Source: Kribbella sandramycini
Lineage (GTDB): Bacteria; Actinomycetota; Actinomycetes; Propionibacteriales; Kribbellaceae
Assembly: GCF_013131805.1 (NCBI RefSeq)
Contig: NZ_JABJRC010000002.1
Coordinates: forward strand, 62,001 to 126,000
DNA: 64,000 bases
Reading direction: 5' to 3'
The notes under the pieces are model-generated. The model was not told the DNA's origin, searched no databases, and saw only the letters and a list, made by a program, of their open reading frames with translations. Below, piece by piece: positions 45,558 through 53,709 of the stretch (positions within the stretch are counted from its first letter, which is position 1; each line of letters starts with the position of its first letter). The position numbers were made by a program, and so were the translations under genes.

Positions 45558-46556
45558 ATGCCCCAGATCAAGGTCGGCCTGATCGGCGCCGGCGGGATCG
45601 CGTCCGCGCACATCAAGGGTTACCAGGTCCATGCCGACAAGATCGGTATCACCGCGGTGGCGGACGCCGTCGAGGCGACGGCGAAGGCCCGCGAGGCCGA
45701 GCTCGGCGCGACGGCGTACACGGATTATCGCGAGATGCTCGCCCGCGAAGAGCTGGACGCGGTCGACATCTGCCTGCCGCACCACCTGCACCGCGACGCG
45801 ATCATCGCGGCCGCCGAGGCCGGTAAGCACATCCTCTGCGAGAAGCCGCTCTGCCTGACCGCGGAGGAGGCCGGCGACGTCCGGCGTGCGGTCGAGGCGA
45901 ACGGCGTCACGCTGATGTCGGCGCACAACCAGCTCTTCATGCCGGCCGTCGCCAAAGCCAAGGAGCTACTCGAGGCCGGCGCCATCGGCACGGTCTACGA
46001 GGTCCGGACGACGGACTCGTTCTACAACGACTTCGACCCGAGCTCGATGGGCTGGCGAGCCAGCAGCAAGACGAGCGGCGGCGGCGAGCTGATCGACACC
46101 GGCTACCACCCGACCTACCTGATGCTGCACCTCGCCGGCGGCCTCCCGGTCGAGGCGACCGCGATGCTGTCCACCCACCGCCTGAAGTTCATGGAGGGCG
46201 AGGACTCCGCTCAGGTGCTGATCCGCTTCGACAACGGCGTCGTCGGCCAACTGGTCACCAGCTGGGCCTACCAACCGGCCGGCTCCACCGAACGCTTCTC
46301 CGCCGTCGGCGAGCTGGGCTCACTGCACAGCGACGGTACGTCGCTGACCTACACCCTGCGCTCCGGTGAATCCGAAACCCTGGACTTCGAACCGGTCGAC
46401 ACCTTCGCCGCCGAGATCGGCCACTTCGCCGACTCGCTGCTGAACCGGACCCGCCCGCTGCACACCGAGGCCGAAGGGATCGCCGTCCTCGGCATCCTGC
46501 TGGCCGCCTACGAAGGCGCCCAGAACAAGACGATCGCGCCGGTCGTCCGGCCCTGA
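45558..46556 (+). CDS. Gfo/Idh/MocA-family oxidoreductase 2
   Basis: 332 aa, 11 bases after gene 1, AGGAGA site. Canonical features: VGLIGAGGIASAHIKGY (GxGxxA/G loop), DICLPHHLHRDAIIAA, HILCEKPLCLT (EKP with catalytic Lys) and the C-terminal GGGELIDTGYHPTYLM with the conserved His. Together with the first gene and the ROK regulator it forms a small sugar- or cyclitol-oxidation locus. No transporter is attached, so the substrate cannot be named. Confidence 0.9.
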   Translation: MPQIKVGLIGAGGIASAHIKGYQVHADKIGITAVADAVEATAKAREAELGATAYTDYREMLAREELDAVDICLPHHLHRDAIIAAAEAGKHILCEKPLCLTAEEAGDVRRAVEANGVTLMSAHNQLFMPAVAKAKELLEAGAIGTVYEVRTTDSFYNDFDPSSMGWRASSKTSGGGELIDTGYHPTYLMLHLAGGLPVEATAMLSTHRLKFMEGEDSAQVLIRFDNGVVGQLVTSWAYQPAGSTERFSAVGELGSLHSDGTSLTYTLRSGESETLDFEPVDTFAAEIGHFADSLLNRTRPLHTEAEGIAVLGILLAAYEGAQNKTIAPVVRP

Positions 46557-46597
46557 ACGTGCTGCCCTGGCCCGCATGAGGGCCAGGGCAGCGTTCG

Positions 46598-47974
46598 TCA
46601 GCGCCAGAGCGCGGGCTGGGTCTGGACGTTCAGCTCCTTCAGCTTGACCAGGTTGGCCAGGTCCGTGCGCCGGTCCTTGATCTTGAAGACGTCGAACGCC
46701 TTCACCGATTCGGTGCCGTAGATCGCGCCGTTGTAGTAGTAGACCGACCAGTACCCGCCGAAGCTCTCCGGCTCGATCGCGGGCCGGTCGAAGAACCCGA
46801 TCTCCTTGGGCCGCTTGGAGTCGGTGAAGTCCCAGACCGAGAAACCGCCCTGGTACCAGGCCTGGACGACGATGTCGCGGCCGGGCACCGGGATCAGCGA
46901 GCCGTTGTGGGCCACGCAGTTCTCGGTGTCGAGCTGGTGCCGGGCGATCTTGTAGTAGCTCTGGAAGACGAGCTTGCGCTTCTTGATGTCGAAGATCGCC
47001 GTGGCGCCCTTGTTCGGGCCGACCTCCGGGGTGCACTCCGCGCCACCGCCGCCGCCGAGCTCGTCCTGGAAGACGACCTTGGTGCCGTTGCCGTTGAAGG
47101 TCGCGCCGTGCCAGAAGGCGAAGTTCGCCGCGTCCTGGACCCGGTCGATCACCTTCGGGGCCTCGGGTTTCGAGATGTCCAGCAGGACGCCGTCACCCAT
47201 ACACGCCGCGGCGGCGATGTTCTTCGACGGGAAGGCGGTGATGTCGTGGCAGCCGCTGGTCGCCGTACCGGTCGGGCTGCCGGGGAAGCCGCCGTCCGGG
47301 AACAGCACCGGCGAGGCGACCACCGCGGCCTTGGCCGGCTCCTTCAGCGGCACCTTGACGATGTCGATCTTGTCACCCGGGGGCAGGCAGTCCGGGAAGG
47401 TGTCGCGCGGGAAGTACGACGAGTTGTAGACGTACACCGACTTGCCGCGCTTGTCCGGCACCAGGGTGTGGGTGTGCGAACCGCAGTGCGTCTCGACGGC
47501 GGCGATGTACTTCGGGTTGGCCGGGTCCCGGACGTCGAAGATCTTGATGCCCTCCCACGACTCCTTGATCGTCGCCGACTGCGGCACGCTCTGGCAGGAG
47601 CTGTCGCTGCGCGACGAGTCGGTCGAGAGGAAGAGCAGACCGGCGTACACGCTGACGTCGTTCTGGCTGCCGGGGCAGTGCACCTGGCTGATCAGCGTCG
47701 GCTTGGCCGGGTTCGCGATGTCGTAGATCTGGAAGCCGTTGTAGTTGCCGACGTACGCCTTCTTGCCGGCGAAGGCGATATCGGTGTTCACACTGCCGGC
47801 CAGCGGGCCGGTCATCGGCACGCTGGCGAGATGGGTGATGTTGTCGCTCTTGGTCGCGCCGGTCTCCGGGGCCGGATCGGCTGCCGAGGCGCCGGCGGCG
47901 GCGGTCGCGAGGGACGCGACCAGACCGGTCGTCAGGACAAGACGGACTAGCGTGCGTGGGCGGCGCATGCGCAT
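46598..47974 (-). CDS. secreted LVIVD-repeat beta-propeller protein
   Basis: 458 aa from ATG 47974 (GGAGGT eight bases upstream). Sec/Tat-like signal (RMRRPRTLVRLVL...AAGASA). Several LVIVD-type repeats: GFQIYDIANPAKPTLISQV, GIKIFDVRDPANPKYIAAV, GVLLDISKPEAPKVIDRV, GFSVWDFTDSKRPKEIGFF, which form propeller blades. Conserved ETHCGSHTHTLVPD and WHGATFNGNG add His that may bind metal. Function in the cell envelope is unknown. Divergent from a DUF305 lipoprotein gene, a pairing often seen in actinobacteria. Confidence 0.85.
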   Translation of the reverse strand: MRMRRPRTLVRLVLTTGLVASLATAAAGASAADPAPETGATKSDNITHLASVPMTGPLAGSVNTDIAFAGKKAYVGNYNGFQIYDIANPAKPTLISQVHCPGSQNDVSVYAGLLFLSTDSSRSDSSCQSVPQSATIKESWEGIKIFDVRDPANPKYIAAVETHCGSHTHTLVPDKRGKSVYVYNSSYFPRDTFPDCLPPGDKIDIVKVPLKEPAKAAVVASPVLFPDGGFPGSPTGTATSGCHDITAFPSKNIAAAACMGDGVLLDISKPEAPKVIDRVQDAANFAFWHGATFNGNGTKVVFQDELGGGGGAECTPEVGPNKGATAIFDIKKRKLVFQSYYKIARHQLDTENCVAHNGSLIPVPGRDIVVQAWYQGGFSVWDFTDSKRPKEIGFFDRPAIEPESFGGYWSVYYYNGAIYGTESVKAFDVFKIKDRRTDLANLVKLKELNVQTQPALWR

Positions 47975-48065
47975 TCCTGCGTACCTCCGATGGAATTGGC
48001 TGGGAGCAGCGTATGTCCGCCGGATAGGGTTTCGGTAGCCAATTGACCACGAGGAGTAGACAGCC

Positions 48066-48728
48066 TTGAAGGTTTTCCCCAGCATCGCGGTGATTTGCCT
48101 GGTGGCAGGCCTGGCTGCCTGTTCGGGCAGTGGCGATGCCACAACCGGCAATGTCTCACCCAGTGGACCGGCGACCGTGCTGCCGTCCGCGCCGATCATC
48201 GTGCCGGGAACCCCCGGCGGCCCGAACCGGACCGTCACCGCCGTGCCGACGAGTCAGGCGACGGTCGATCCCGACGACGTCAAGTTCCTGCGGGACATGA
48301 TGGTCCACCACCAGCAGGCGGTGCAGATGACCGAGCTGGCCAGGACGCGCGCGACCAACGCGTCGGTCAAGTCGCTGGCCGAGCGGATCCGGGTCGGGCA
48401 GAAGCCGGAGATCAACGCGATGCGTGTGCTGCTGACCGAGCGCGGCCAGCAGCCGCCCGACCTATCGCAGTCCCACCACGCCGACCACGTCGGGATGCCC
48501 GGCATGGCCTCCCCGGCCCAGCTCGCCGACCTCGAGAAGGCGAGCGGCGCCGCCTTCGACAAGCTCTTCCTGGAGCTGATGATCAAGCACCACGAAGGCG
48601 CCGTCGCGATGGGCTACACGGCCGTCGAGAGCGGCAGCGACCTACGGGTCAACGAGCTCGCGCAGGAGGTCAACATCACCCAGACCAAGGAGATCCTCAC
48701 CATGCGCAAACTCCAGACCCAGCTCTGA
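48066..48728 (+). CDS. DUF305 lipoprotein
   Basis: 220 aa from a TTG (GAGGAG nine bases upstream; no other start leaves a complete signal). Lipobox VAGLAAC. Two DUF305 repeats of the ferritin-like/CopM type: DVKFLRDMMVHHQQAVQMTE and FDKLFLELMIKHHEGAVAMG, each with the HH(Q/E) metal motif and a following Met, and an HHADHVGMPGM stretch between. Such proteins bind copper or silver outside the membrane. Its stop touches the convergent alcohol dehydrogenase gene with no spacer. Confidence 0.88.
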   Translation: MKVFPSIAVICLVAGLAACSGSGDATTGNVSPSGPATVLPSAPIIVPGTPGGPNRTVTAVPTSQATVDPDDVKFLRDMMVHHQQAVQMTELARTRATNASVKSLAERIRVGQKPEINAMRVLLTERGQQPPDLSQSHHADHVGMPGMASPAQLADLEKASGAAFDKLFLELMIKHHEGAVAMGYTAVESGSDLRVNELAQEVNITQTKEILTMRKLQTQL

Positions 48729-49646
48729 TCAGGCCCCGATCCGGACGACGGTCTTACCCCTGGATCGCTCGGTCGAGGTGAGAGCGGCGATCGTGTCGTC
48801 GAGTGTCGTGGTCGTCCCGATATTCGCCCGCAGTCTTCCGTCCTGGACGCGCTGCGCGAGTTCGCCGAGTTGAACGCGGTCGGCCTCGACGACGAAGTCG
48901 ACCGCACGGACCTCGGCGGGGTGGGCCTCCAGCCGGCCGACGATCGACACGAGTGATCCGCCGGCCTTGATCAGGGCTGCGGACTGCTGCTGGATGTCGC
49001 CGCCGATGACGTCGAAGACCAGATCCACCGGGCCGACGTCGGTCAGGGCATCGTTCTGCAGATCGACGAACTCGTGGGCGCCGTACTCGATTACCTTCGC
49101 CCGGTCCGCGGTACGTCCGGTGCCGATGACGTGCGCGCCGGCCTCGCGGGCCAGCTGTGTCACCATCGTTCCGACTGCGCCCGCTGCGCCGTGCGCTAGG
49201 ACGGTCTGGCCCGCCTGCAGACGACCGTGCTCGAACAACCCTTGCCAGGCCGTCAGCCCGGAGATCGGCAGACTTGCGCCGACCACGAAGTCGACCTCGT
49301 CCGGCAGCGGCGCGACATTGCGCGCCTCGATCGCGACGTACTCCGCCAAGGAACCGTCCCGGTGCCAGTCGGCAAGCCCGAACACCCGCTGCCCGACCGC
49401 GAGCCCCGCCGTACCGTAGCCGAGCGCCGCCACCACTCCGGCCAACTCGTGCCCAGGGATCGAATGAGTGCGGTCGCGACCGGCCCGGTCGACCCAGGTC
49501 GACGGCCATTCCAGTTCCGTCGAGACCCAGCCCGACGCACGAACTTCGACGAGGACGTCGTTGATGGCCGGCCCGGGCTCCGGGCGCTCGGTCAGCCGCA
49601 GACCGGCGGCTCCCGCAGCTTCGTCCGATGCGACGATCGCCTTCAT
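48729..49646 (-). CDS. zinc-type alcohol dehydrogenase-like quinone oxidoreductase (copy A)
   Basis: 305 aa MDR-superfamily enzyme, NADPH-dependent. GroES-like part: SIPGHELAGVVAALGYGT; Rossmann part: VLAHGAAGAVGTMVTQLARE, GTGRTADRAKVI. The structural and catalytic zinc Cys/His sets are missing, so it belongs to the zinc-free quinone oxidoreductase/enoyl reductase-like group. It is closely similar to copy B (50291-51208), with the same length and the same DFVVGASLPISGLTAWQGLF-type motif. Its ATG overlaps the UDG stop by one base (TGATG), so it is the last gene of an ADH-UDG-ADH operon driven by a MocR-type promoter. Confidence 0.88.
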   Translation of the reverse strand: MKAIVASDEAAGAAGLRLTERPEPGPAINDVLVEVRASGWVSTELEWPSTWVDRAGRDRTHSIPGHELAGVVAALGYGTAGLAVGQRVFGLADWHRDGSLAEYVAIEARNVAPLPDEVDFVVGASLPISGLTAWQGLFEHGRLQAGQTVLAHGAAGAVGTMVTQLAREAGAHVIGTGRTADRAKVIEYGAHEFVDLQNDALTDVGPVDLVFDVIGGDIQQQSAALIKAGGSLVSIVGRLEAHPAEVRAVDFVVEADRVQLGELAQRVQDGRLRANIGTTTTLDDTIAALTSTERSRGKTVVRIGA

Positions 49647-50287
49647 CAGTTGTCTCCTTCTCCGTCGCCGCCGCGGATCGCGGCCGCGACGAGGGCTTGC
49701 AGGGCTGGGACGACGTCCGTCGCGAACCAGGGGTTCTTGGCGTGCCATCTGAAGTTGAGCGGTGACGGATGGACCAAGGGGATTCGGGTCGGGGCGTAGT
49801 CGCGGTGGGCGCGGACGGTCTCGGTGAGGTTCTTCTTGGCACCGGAGCCGAGGTAGTGCTGCTGGGCGTAGTTGCCGATCAGAACAGTGAGACGGAGCTC
49901 GGGCATCAGGCGCAACAGCCTTGGGTGCCAGAGCGGGGCGAAGCCGGGCCGTGGCGGCAGGTCGCCGTGGGAGCCCTTGCCCGGGTAGTAGAAATCCATC
50001 GGTAGCAGCGCGATCCGGTCCGGGTCGTAGAACTCGTCATCGGTGACGGCGAGCCACTCGCGCAGCTTGATTCCGCTCGCGTCGTTCCACGGGACCCGGC
50101 TCTCTTGGGCCTGCTTGCCCGGCGCCTGACCGATCAGCACGACCTTCGCACCCGGCGACGCCGTGTAGATCGGCTCATAGCCGCAGTCGGTAGCCCACGC
50201 GTTCGACGGGTGCTTCCTGATCTCGGCCCGCAGACCGTCAAGTTCAGGCACGAGGGATCCGTCGGGCGGAGGGGAGTTGGCGGGCAT
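49646..50287 (-). CDS. uracil-DNA glycosylase family protein
   Basis: 213 aa. UDG-fold motifs: VVLIGQAPGKQAQESRVPWN (motif A, with the GQAPG water-activating loop) and LVHPSPLNFRW (motif B, HPSP). Other parts, LPPRPGFAPLWHPRLLRLMP and LIGNYAQQHYLG, match the YdcN/UDG-like cluster. No four-Cys iron-sulfur site, so not the family 4/5 type. Base-excision activity is likely but the substrate base is uncertain. Curiously it is inserted between two near-copies of an oxidoreductase gene, 3 bases after copy B and overlapping copy A. Confidence 0.85.
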   Translation of the reverse strand: MPANSPPPDGSLVPELDGLRAEIRKHPSNAWATDCGYEPIYTASPGAKVVLIGQAPGKQAQESRVPWNDASGIKLREWLAVTDDEFYDPDRIALLPMDFYYPGKGSHGDLPPRPGFAPLWHPRLLRLMPELRLTVLIGNYAQQHYLGSGAKKNLTETVRAHRDYAPTRIPLVHPSPLNFRWHAKNPWFATDVVPALQALVAAAIRGGDGEGDN

Positions 50288-50290
50288 CGG

Positions 50291-51208
50291 TTACGGGCGG
50301 ACCTGGATGATCGTCTTGCCCTTGGGGCGTTGGGTGGGGTTGAAGGCGGCGACGGCGTTGTCGAGGGTGGCTACGGTGCCGATCAGGGTGCGGAGGCGGC
50401 CGTCGCGGACGCGTTGGGCGAGCTCGGTGAGCTGGGTGCGGTCGGCTTCGACGACGAAGTCGATGGCGAGGGCGTCGGCGGGGCGCGCCTCGGGTGGGCC
50501 GGCAATGGTGATCAGGGCGCCGCCCGCGCGGACCAGGTCCACGGACTGTTTCTGGATCTCGCCGCCGAAGATGTCGAACACCAGGTCCACCTGGCCGACC
50601 TCGGTCAGGGAGTCGTTCTGCAGGTCGAGGAACTCGTGGGCGCCGAGGTCGAGTGCGGCCGCGCGGTCCGCGGCCCGGCCGGTGCCGACGACGTACGCGC
50701 CGGCGGCCCGCGCGAGCTGGGTCACCATCGACCCGACTCCACCGGCAGCGCCGTGCACCAGAACGCTCTGCCCGACGTCGAGGCGACCGTGGACGAACAA
50801 GCCCTGCCAGGCGGTCAGACCCGAGATCGGCAGGCTGGCGCCTACGGTGAAGTCGACGTCACCGGGCAGCGGCGCCAGGTTGCGCGCTTCGACGACCGTG
50901 TACTCCGCCAACGTTCCGTCGCGGGTCCAGTCGGCCAGGCCGAACACCCGCTGGCCGACGGTCAGGCCGCGCGTACCGTATCCGAGCTCGGCGACGATCC
51001 CGGCCAGCTCGTGCCCGGGGATGGACGGCGTCCGCTCCCGGCCGAGCCGGTCGGTCCAGGTCGTGTCCCAGTCCAGCTCGCCCGGAGTGAACCCGGACGC
51101 ATGCACCTCGACCAGTACGTCGTTCCCCGCAGCCTCGGGCCGGGGCCGCTCGCCCAGCGTCATCCCAGCCGTCCCCGCGGCCTGGTCGGCCACCACAATC
51201 GCCTTCAT
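50291..51208 (-). CDS. zinc-type alcohol dehydrogenase-like quinone oxidoreductase (copy B)
   Basis: 305 aa, colinear with copy A without gaps: same start MKAIV, SIPGHELAGIVAELGYGT, VLVHGAAGGVGSMVTQLARA and the ending GKTIIQVRP versus GKTVVRIGA. It is NADPH-dependent and zinc-free. It is the first gene of the operon and stands 59 bases after a MocR direct-repeat operator. It likely reduces a reactive carbonyl or quinone. The two copies are probably an old tandem duplication. Confidence 0.88.
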   Translation of the reverse strand: MKAIVVADQAAGTAGMTLGERPRPEAAGNDVLVEVHASGFTPGELDWDTTWTDRLGRERTPSIPGHELAGIVAELGYGTRGLTVGQRVFGLADWTRDGTLAEYTVVEARNLAPLPGDVDFTVGASLPISGLTAWQGLFVHGRLDVGQSVLVHGAAGGVGSMVTQLARAAGAYVVGTGRAADRAAALDLGAHEFLDLQNDSLTEVGQVDLVFDIFGGEIQKQSVDLVRAGGALITIAGPPEARPADALAIDFVVEADRTQLTELAQRVRDGRLRTLIGTVATLDNAVAAFNPTQRPKGKTIIQVRP

Positions 51209-51266
51209 CCCGCACCTTCCCGAAATCAGTGGACTGCGACGACGCTAACCCCGAACCGGCCCCAAT

Positions 51267-51303
51267 CCTGGGTCCACTTGCCCGCCGGGAACGGGAACCA
51301 CTT
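51267..51303 (-). promoter_or_regulatory. MocR-type direct-repeat operator of the ADH-UDG-ADH operon
   Basis: Read on the minus strand: AAGTGGTTCCC (51303-51293), then AAGTGGACCCAGG (51279-51267); the repeats start 24 bp apart. TAGCGT follows 56 bases after the first base as a probable -10, and the ATG of copy B begins 95 bases after it. The same sequences and the same distances occur at 53614-53650. MocR/GabR/PdxR regulators bind such direct repeats, and the mocR gene ends 6 bases upstream of the site. Confidence 0.75.
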
Positions 51304-51309
51304 CGGTGG

Positions 51310-52722
51310 TCAGCCGAGTGCGCGAGCCAGCGCGGCCAAGGCGCCCGACCAGGCGCTGGTGGACGGCGTGGCGAACCCGATGACCACGCCGTCGCGCCCC
51401 GAGGTGGCCCCGGGATGCCGGAAGAAGTCGAGCGGCTCGACCGTCAGCTGTTCCCGAGCGGCGCGGCCGACAAGCTCGGCACCGCTCCGGCGCGAGTGCT
51501 CGACGACGATGTGCAGTCCGGCCGCCATGCCGACTACTTGCGCGGACGGCGCGTGCCGGGCGAGCGCGTCGACCAGTTGGAGGCGGCGGCGCCGGTACTG
51601 CGTCCGCATCGCGCGAATGTGCCGGTCGTATGCTCCTGACTCGACGAAGTCGGTCATGGCCAGCTGGTTGACGAATCCGACCGTCTCCTCCGCCCATCCC
51701 TTCTCGGCAAGGGTCGGCTCGACCAGATGATCGGGGACGACGAGCCAGCCGAGGCGGAGCCCGGGCGCGAGGGACTTGCTCGCGGTGCCCAGGTAGATCA
51801 CGTGATCGTCGTCCAGTCCCTGCAACGCGCCCACCGGCGACCGGTCGTAGCGGAACTCGCCGTCGTAGTCGTCCTCGATGATCAGCGCGCCGCGCCGTCG
51901 TGCCCAGTCCACGACGGCTGCCCGTCGGTCGGACTGAAGCGCGAAGCCCAGCGGGAACTGATGCGACGGCGTCAGGAGGACGGCTCCTGGCGTCGGATCG
52001 GCGTCCAACCTGGCGAGGTCGGCGCCATCGGCGTCCACCGGGAGCGGGATGGCGTCGATGCCGGCCTTCTGCAAGGTCTCGCGCTGCGTCTGCAGGCCGA
52101 ATTCTTCGACCGCGACTCTGGTCACACCTGCTTTGGCGAGTACGGCGGCGACCAGCCGAAGGCCTTCCGCGGCGCCGCTGCAGACGACGACGTTGTGGGC
52201 CCGGGCGCGCAGTCCGCGAGCGCGAGCCAGGTAGCGGGCGATGACGTCGCGCAGCTCGGGGTGGCCGTGCGGGTCGGCGTACCCGAACGCTTCGAATGGG
52301 GCTGTGGTGACCGTCCGGCGCACCGAGCGGACCCACTCCTCGCGCGGGAAGGACGACAGATCCGGCCAACCGGGCCGCAGGTTGTGCATCAGTTGCGGCG
52401 CCGCGACCGGCGGCCGCGGCCGTACCCGCTCGGTCGGTTGTTCCGCCGACCGCTGCGCGACCTCGGTACCCGAACCGTGCCGGGCCAGGAGCCAGCCTTC
52501 GTTGACCAACTCCGAGTAGACCCGGACGACGGTGTTCCGGCCCAGCCCGAGGTCGTCGGCCAGCGCCCGGCTCGACGGCAGCCGCGTGCCCGGGGCCAGC
52601 CGGCCGGTGCGGATCGCCTCCCGGAAGGCGTCCATCAGCCCGGCGCGCATGTTGCGCCCGATCTGGCCCAGGTGGAGGTCCAGACCGGACGCCCGGAGAC
52701 CGCCGGACGATTGTTCGCTCAT
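51310..52722 (-). CDS. MocR-family regulator (GntR HTH fused to aminotransferase)
   Basis: 470 aa. N-terminal GntR winged helix (LMDAFREAIRTGRLAPGTRL, PSSRALADDLGLGRNTVVRV), linker, then a fold-type I PLP aminotransferase-like domain with PLP Lys316 in YLGTASKSLAPGLRLGW and IIEDDYDGEFRYD. MocR proteins sense amines, GABA or vitamin B6 through PLP and act as activators or repressors. Repeats matching its expected site lie just downstream (51267-51303) and near the start of the SDR operon (53614-53650). It follows the SDR gene by 59 bases on the same strand. Confidence 0.92.
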   Translation of the reverse strand: MSEQSSGGLRASGLDLHLGQIGRNMRAGLMDAFREAIRTGRLAPGTRLPSSRALADDLGLGRNTVVRVYSELVNEGWLLARHGSGTEVAQRSAEQPTERVRPRPPVAAPQLMHNLRPGWPDLSSFPREEWVRSVRRTVTTAPFEAFGYADPHGHPELRDVIARYLARARGLRARAHNVVVCSGAAEGLRLVAAVLAKAGVTRVAVEEFGLQTQRETLQKAGIDAIPLPVDADGADLARLDADPTPGAVLLTPSHQFPLGFALQSDRRAAVVDWARRRGALIIEDDYDGEFRYDRSPVGALQGLDDDHVIYLGTASKSLAPGLRLGWLVVPDHLVEPTLAEKGWAEETVGFVNQLAMTDFVESGAYDRHIRAMRTQYRRRRLQLVDALARHAPSAQVVGMAAGLHIVVEHSRRSGAELVGRAAREQLTVEPLDFFRHPGATSGRDGVVIGFATPSTSAWSGALAALARALG

Positions 52723-52781
52723 GCCGGACGACGATACGGAACCGGCGGCGGCCCGATCGAGCAGCCGGGCCGGGGACCGGT

Positions 52782-53528
52782 TCAGACGGCCAGGCCGGCC
52801 CCGCCCGCGACGACGATCTCCTGACCGGTGATGTACGCGGCGCCGTCCGACGCCAGGAACGCGATGGTCTCGGCGACGTCCTCGGGCCGGCCCAGGCGAC
52901 CGAACGGGTTCTGCGCCGCCATCGCGGTCAGCAGTTCCTCGGTCTCCGCTGAGCTCCGGCCGGGGGTGGCCCGCAGCATCGGCGTCCTGGTGTAGCCCGG
53001 GCTGACGGCGTTGATCCGGATCCGGCGTGGGGCGAGCTCCAGGGCCAGGGTCGGGATCATCGTCAGCAGCGCGCCGCGGGATCCGGCGGTGACGCTGTTC
53101 CCGGTCAGGCCGCGGGTCGCGCCGATGCCGGTGGTGATCACGACCGAGGCGCCGTCCGTCAGCAGCGGCAGCGCCTTGGCCAGCGTGAAGAACGCGCCCT
53201 TGGTGTTGACGGCGAACACCTCGTCGAACGTGGCCTCGTCGGCCGCCTCCAGCGTCGCCGGCCGGCTGACGCCCGCGTTCAGGCACAACGTCGTCAGCGT
53301 CCCGAACCGTTCCCGGACCTCGGCGATCACCGCGTCGGTATCGCTGAGCCTGCTGGAGTCGGACCGCAGGACGACGACCTCGTCCGGAAGCTCGGCGCGG
53401 GCCCGGGCGACACTCTCCGATCGTTGCCCGGTCACCGCAACCCGGTACCCGCGATCGTGTAACGCCACCGCGGTCGCGCTGCCGATCCCGCTCGTACCGC
53501 CGGTGATCAGCGCCGCAGGTGCAGTCAT
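52782..53528 (-). CDS. SDR-family protein with degenerate active site
   Basis: 248 aa. The Rossmann part is intact (LITGGTSGIGSATAVAL; LCLNAGVSRPATLE; AVNTKGAFFTLAKALP; RIRINAVSPGYTRTPM). At the place of YxxxK the sequence reads T147-A-G-S-R151, and the catalytic Ser region reads ITTGIGA, so Tyr, Lys and Ser of the classical triad are all replaced. It may bind NAD(P) without classical catalysis, or use another mechanism. First gene of a probable SDR-mocR operon, divergent from the DoxX-cupin gene. Confidence 0.87.
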   Translation of the reverse strand: MTAPAALITGGTSGIGSATAVALHDRGYRVAVTGQRSESVARARAELPDEVVVLRSDSSRLSDTDAVIAEVRERFGTLTTLCLNAGVSRPATLEAADEATFDEVFAVNTKGAFFTLAKALPLLTDGASVVITTGIGATRGLTGNSVTAGSRGALLTMIPTLALELAPRRIRINAVSPGYTRTPMLRATPGRSSAETEELLTAMAAQNPFGRLGRPEDVAETIAFLASDGAAYITGQEIVVAGGAGLAV

Positions 53529-53613
53529 GACGAACTCCCTTGTTTTGTGGCCTTTTTGGTGCAGATCCGCGCGACAGCCTGGACGATCCCGGCCGCTTTC
53601 GCCAGGCCTCTCG

Positions 53614-53650
53614 AAGTGGTTCCCAGGACCGGCGCCCAAGTGGACCCAGG
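53614..53650 (+). promoter_or_regulatory. MocR-type direct-repeat operator of the DoxX-cupin gene
   Basis: AAGTGGTTCCC (53614-53624) and AAGTGGACCCAGG (53638-53650), 24 bp apart, then TAGCCT (53670-53675) as the probable -10, and ATG at 53710, 96 bases from the first repeat. Sequence, spacing and distance reproduce the site at 51303-51267 almost exactly. The site also lies in the SDR-mocR promoter region, so autoregulation is likely. Confidence 0.75.
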
Positions 53651-53709
53651 CTCGCAGCCGATCCCGGCCTAGCCTCGGAGCCGTGTCGCGGACCGAGCAG
53701 GGAGAGCTG

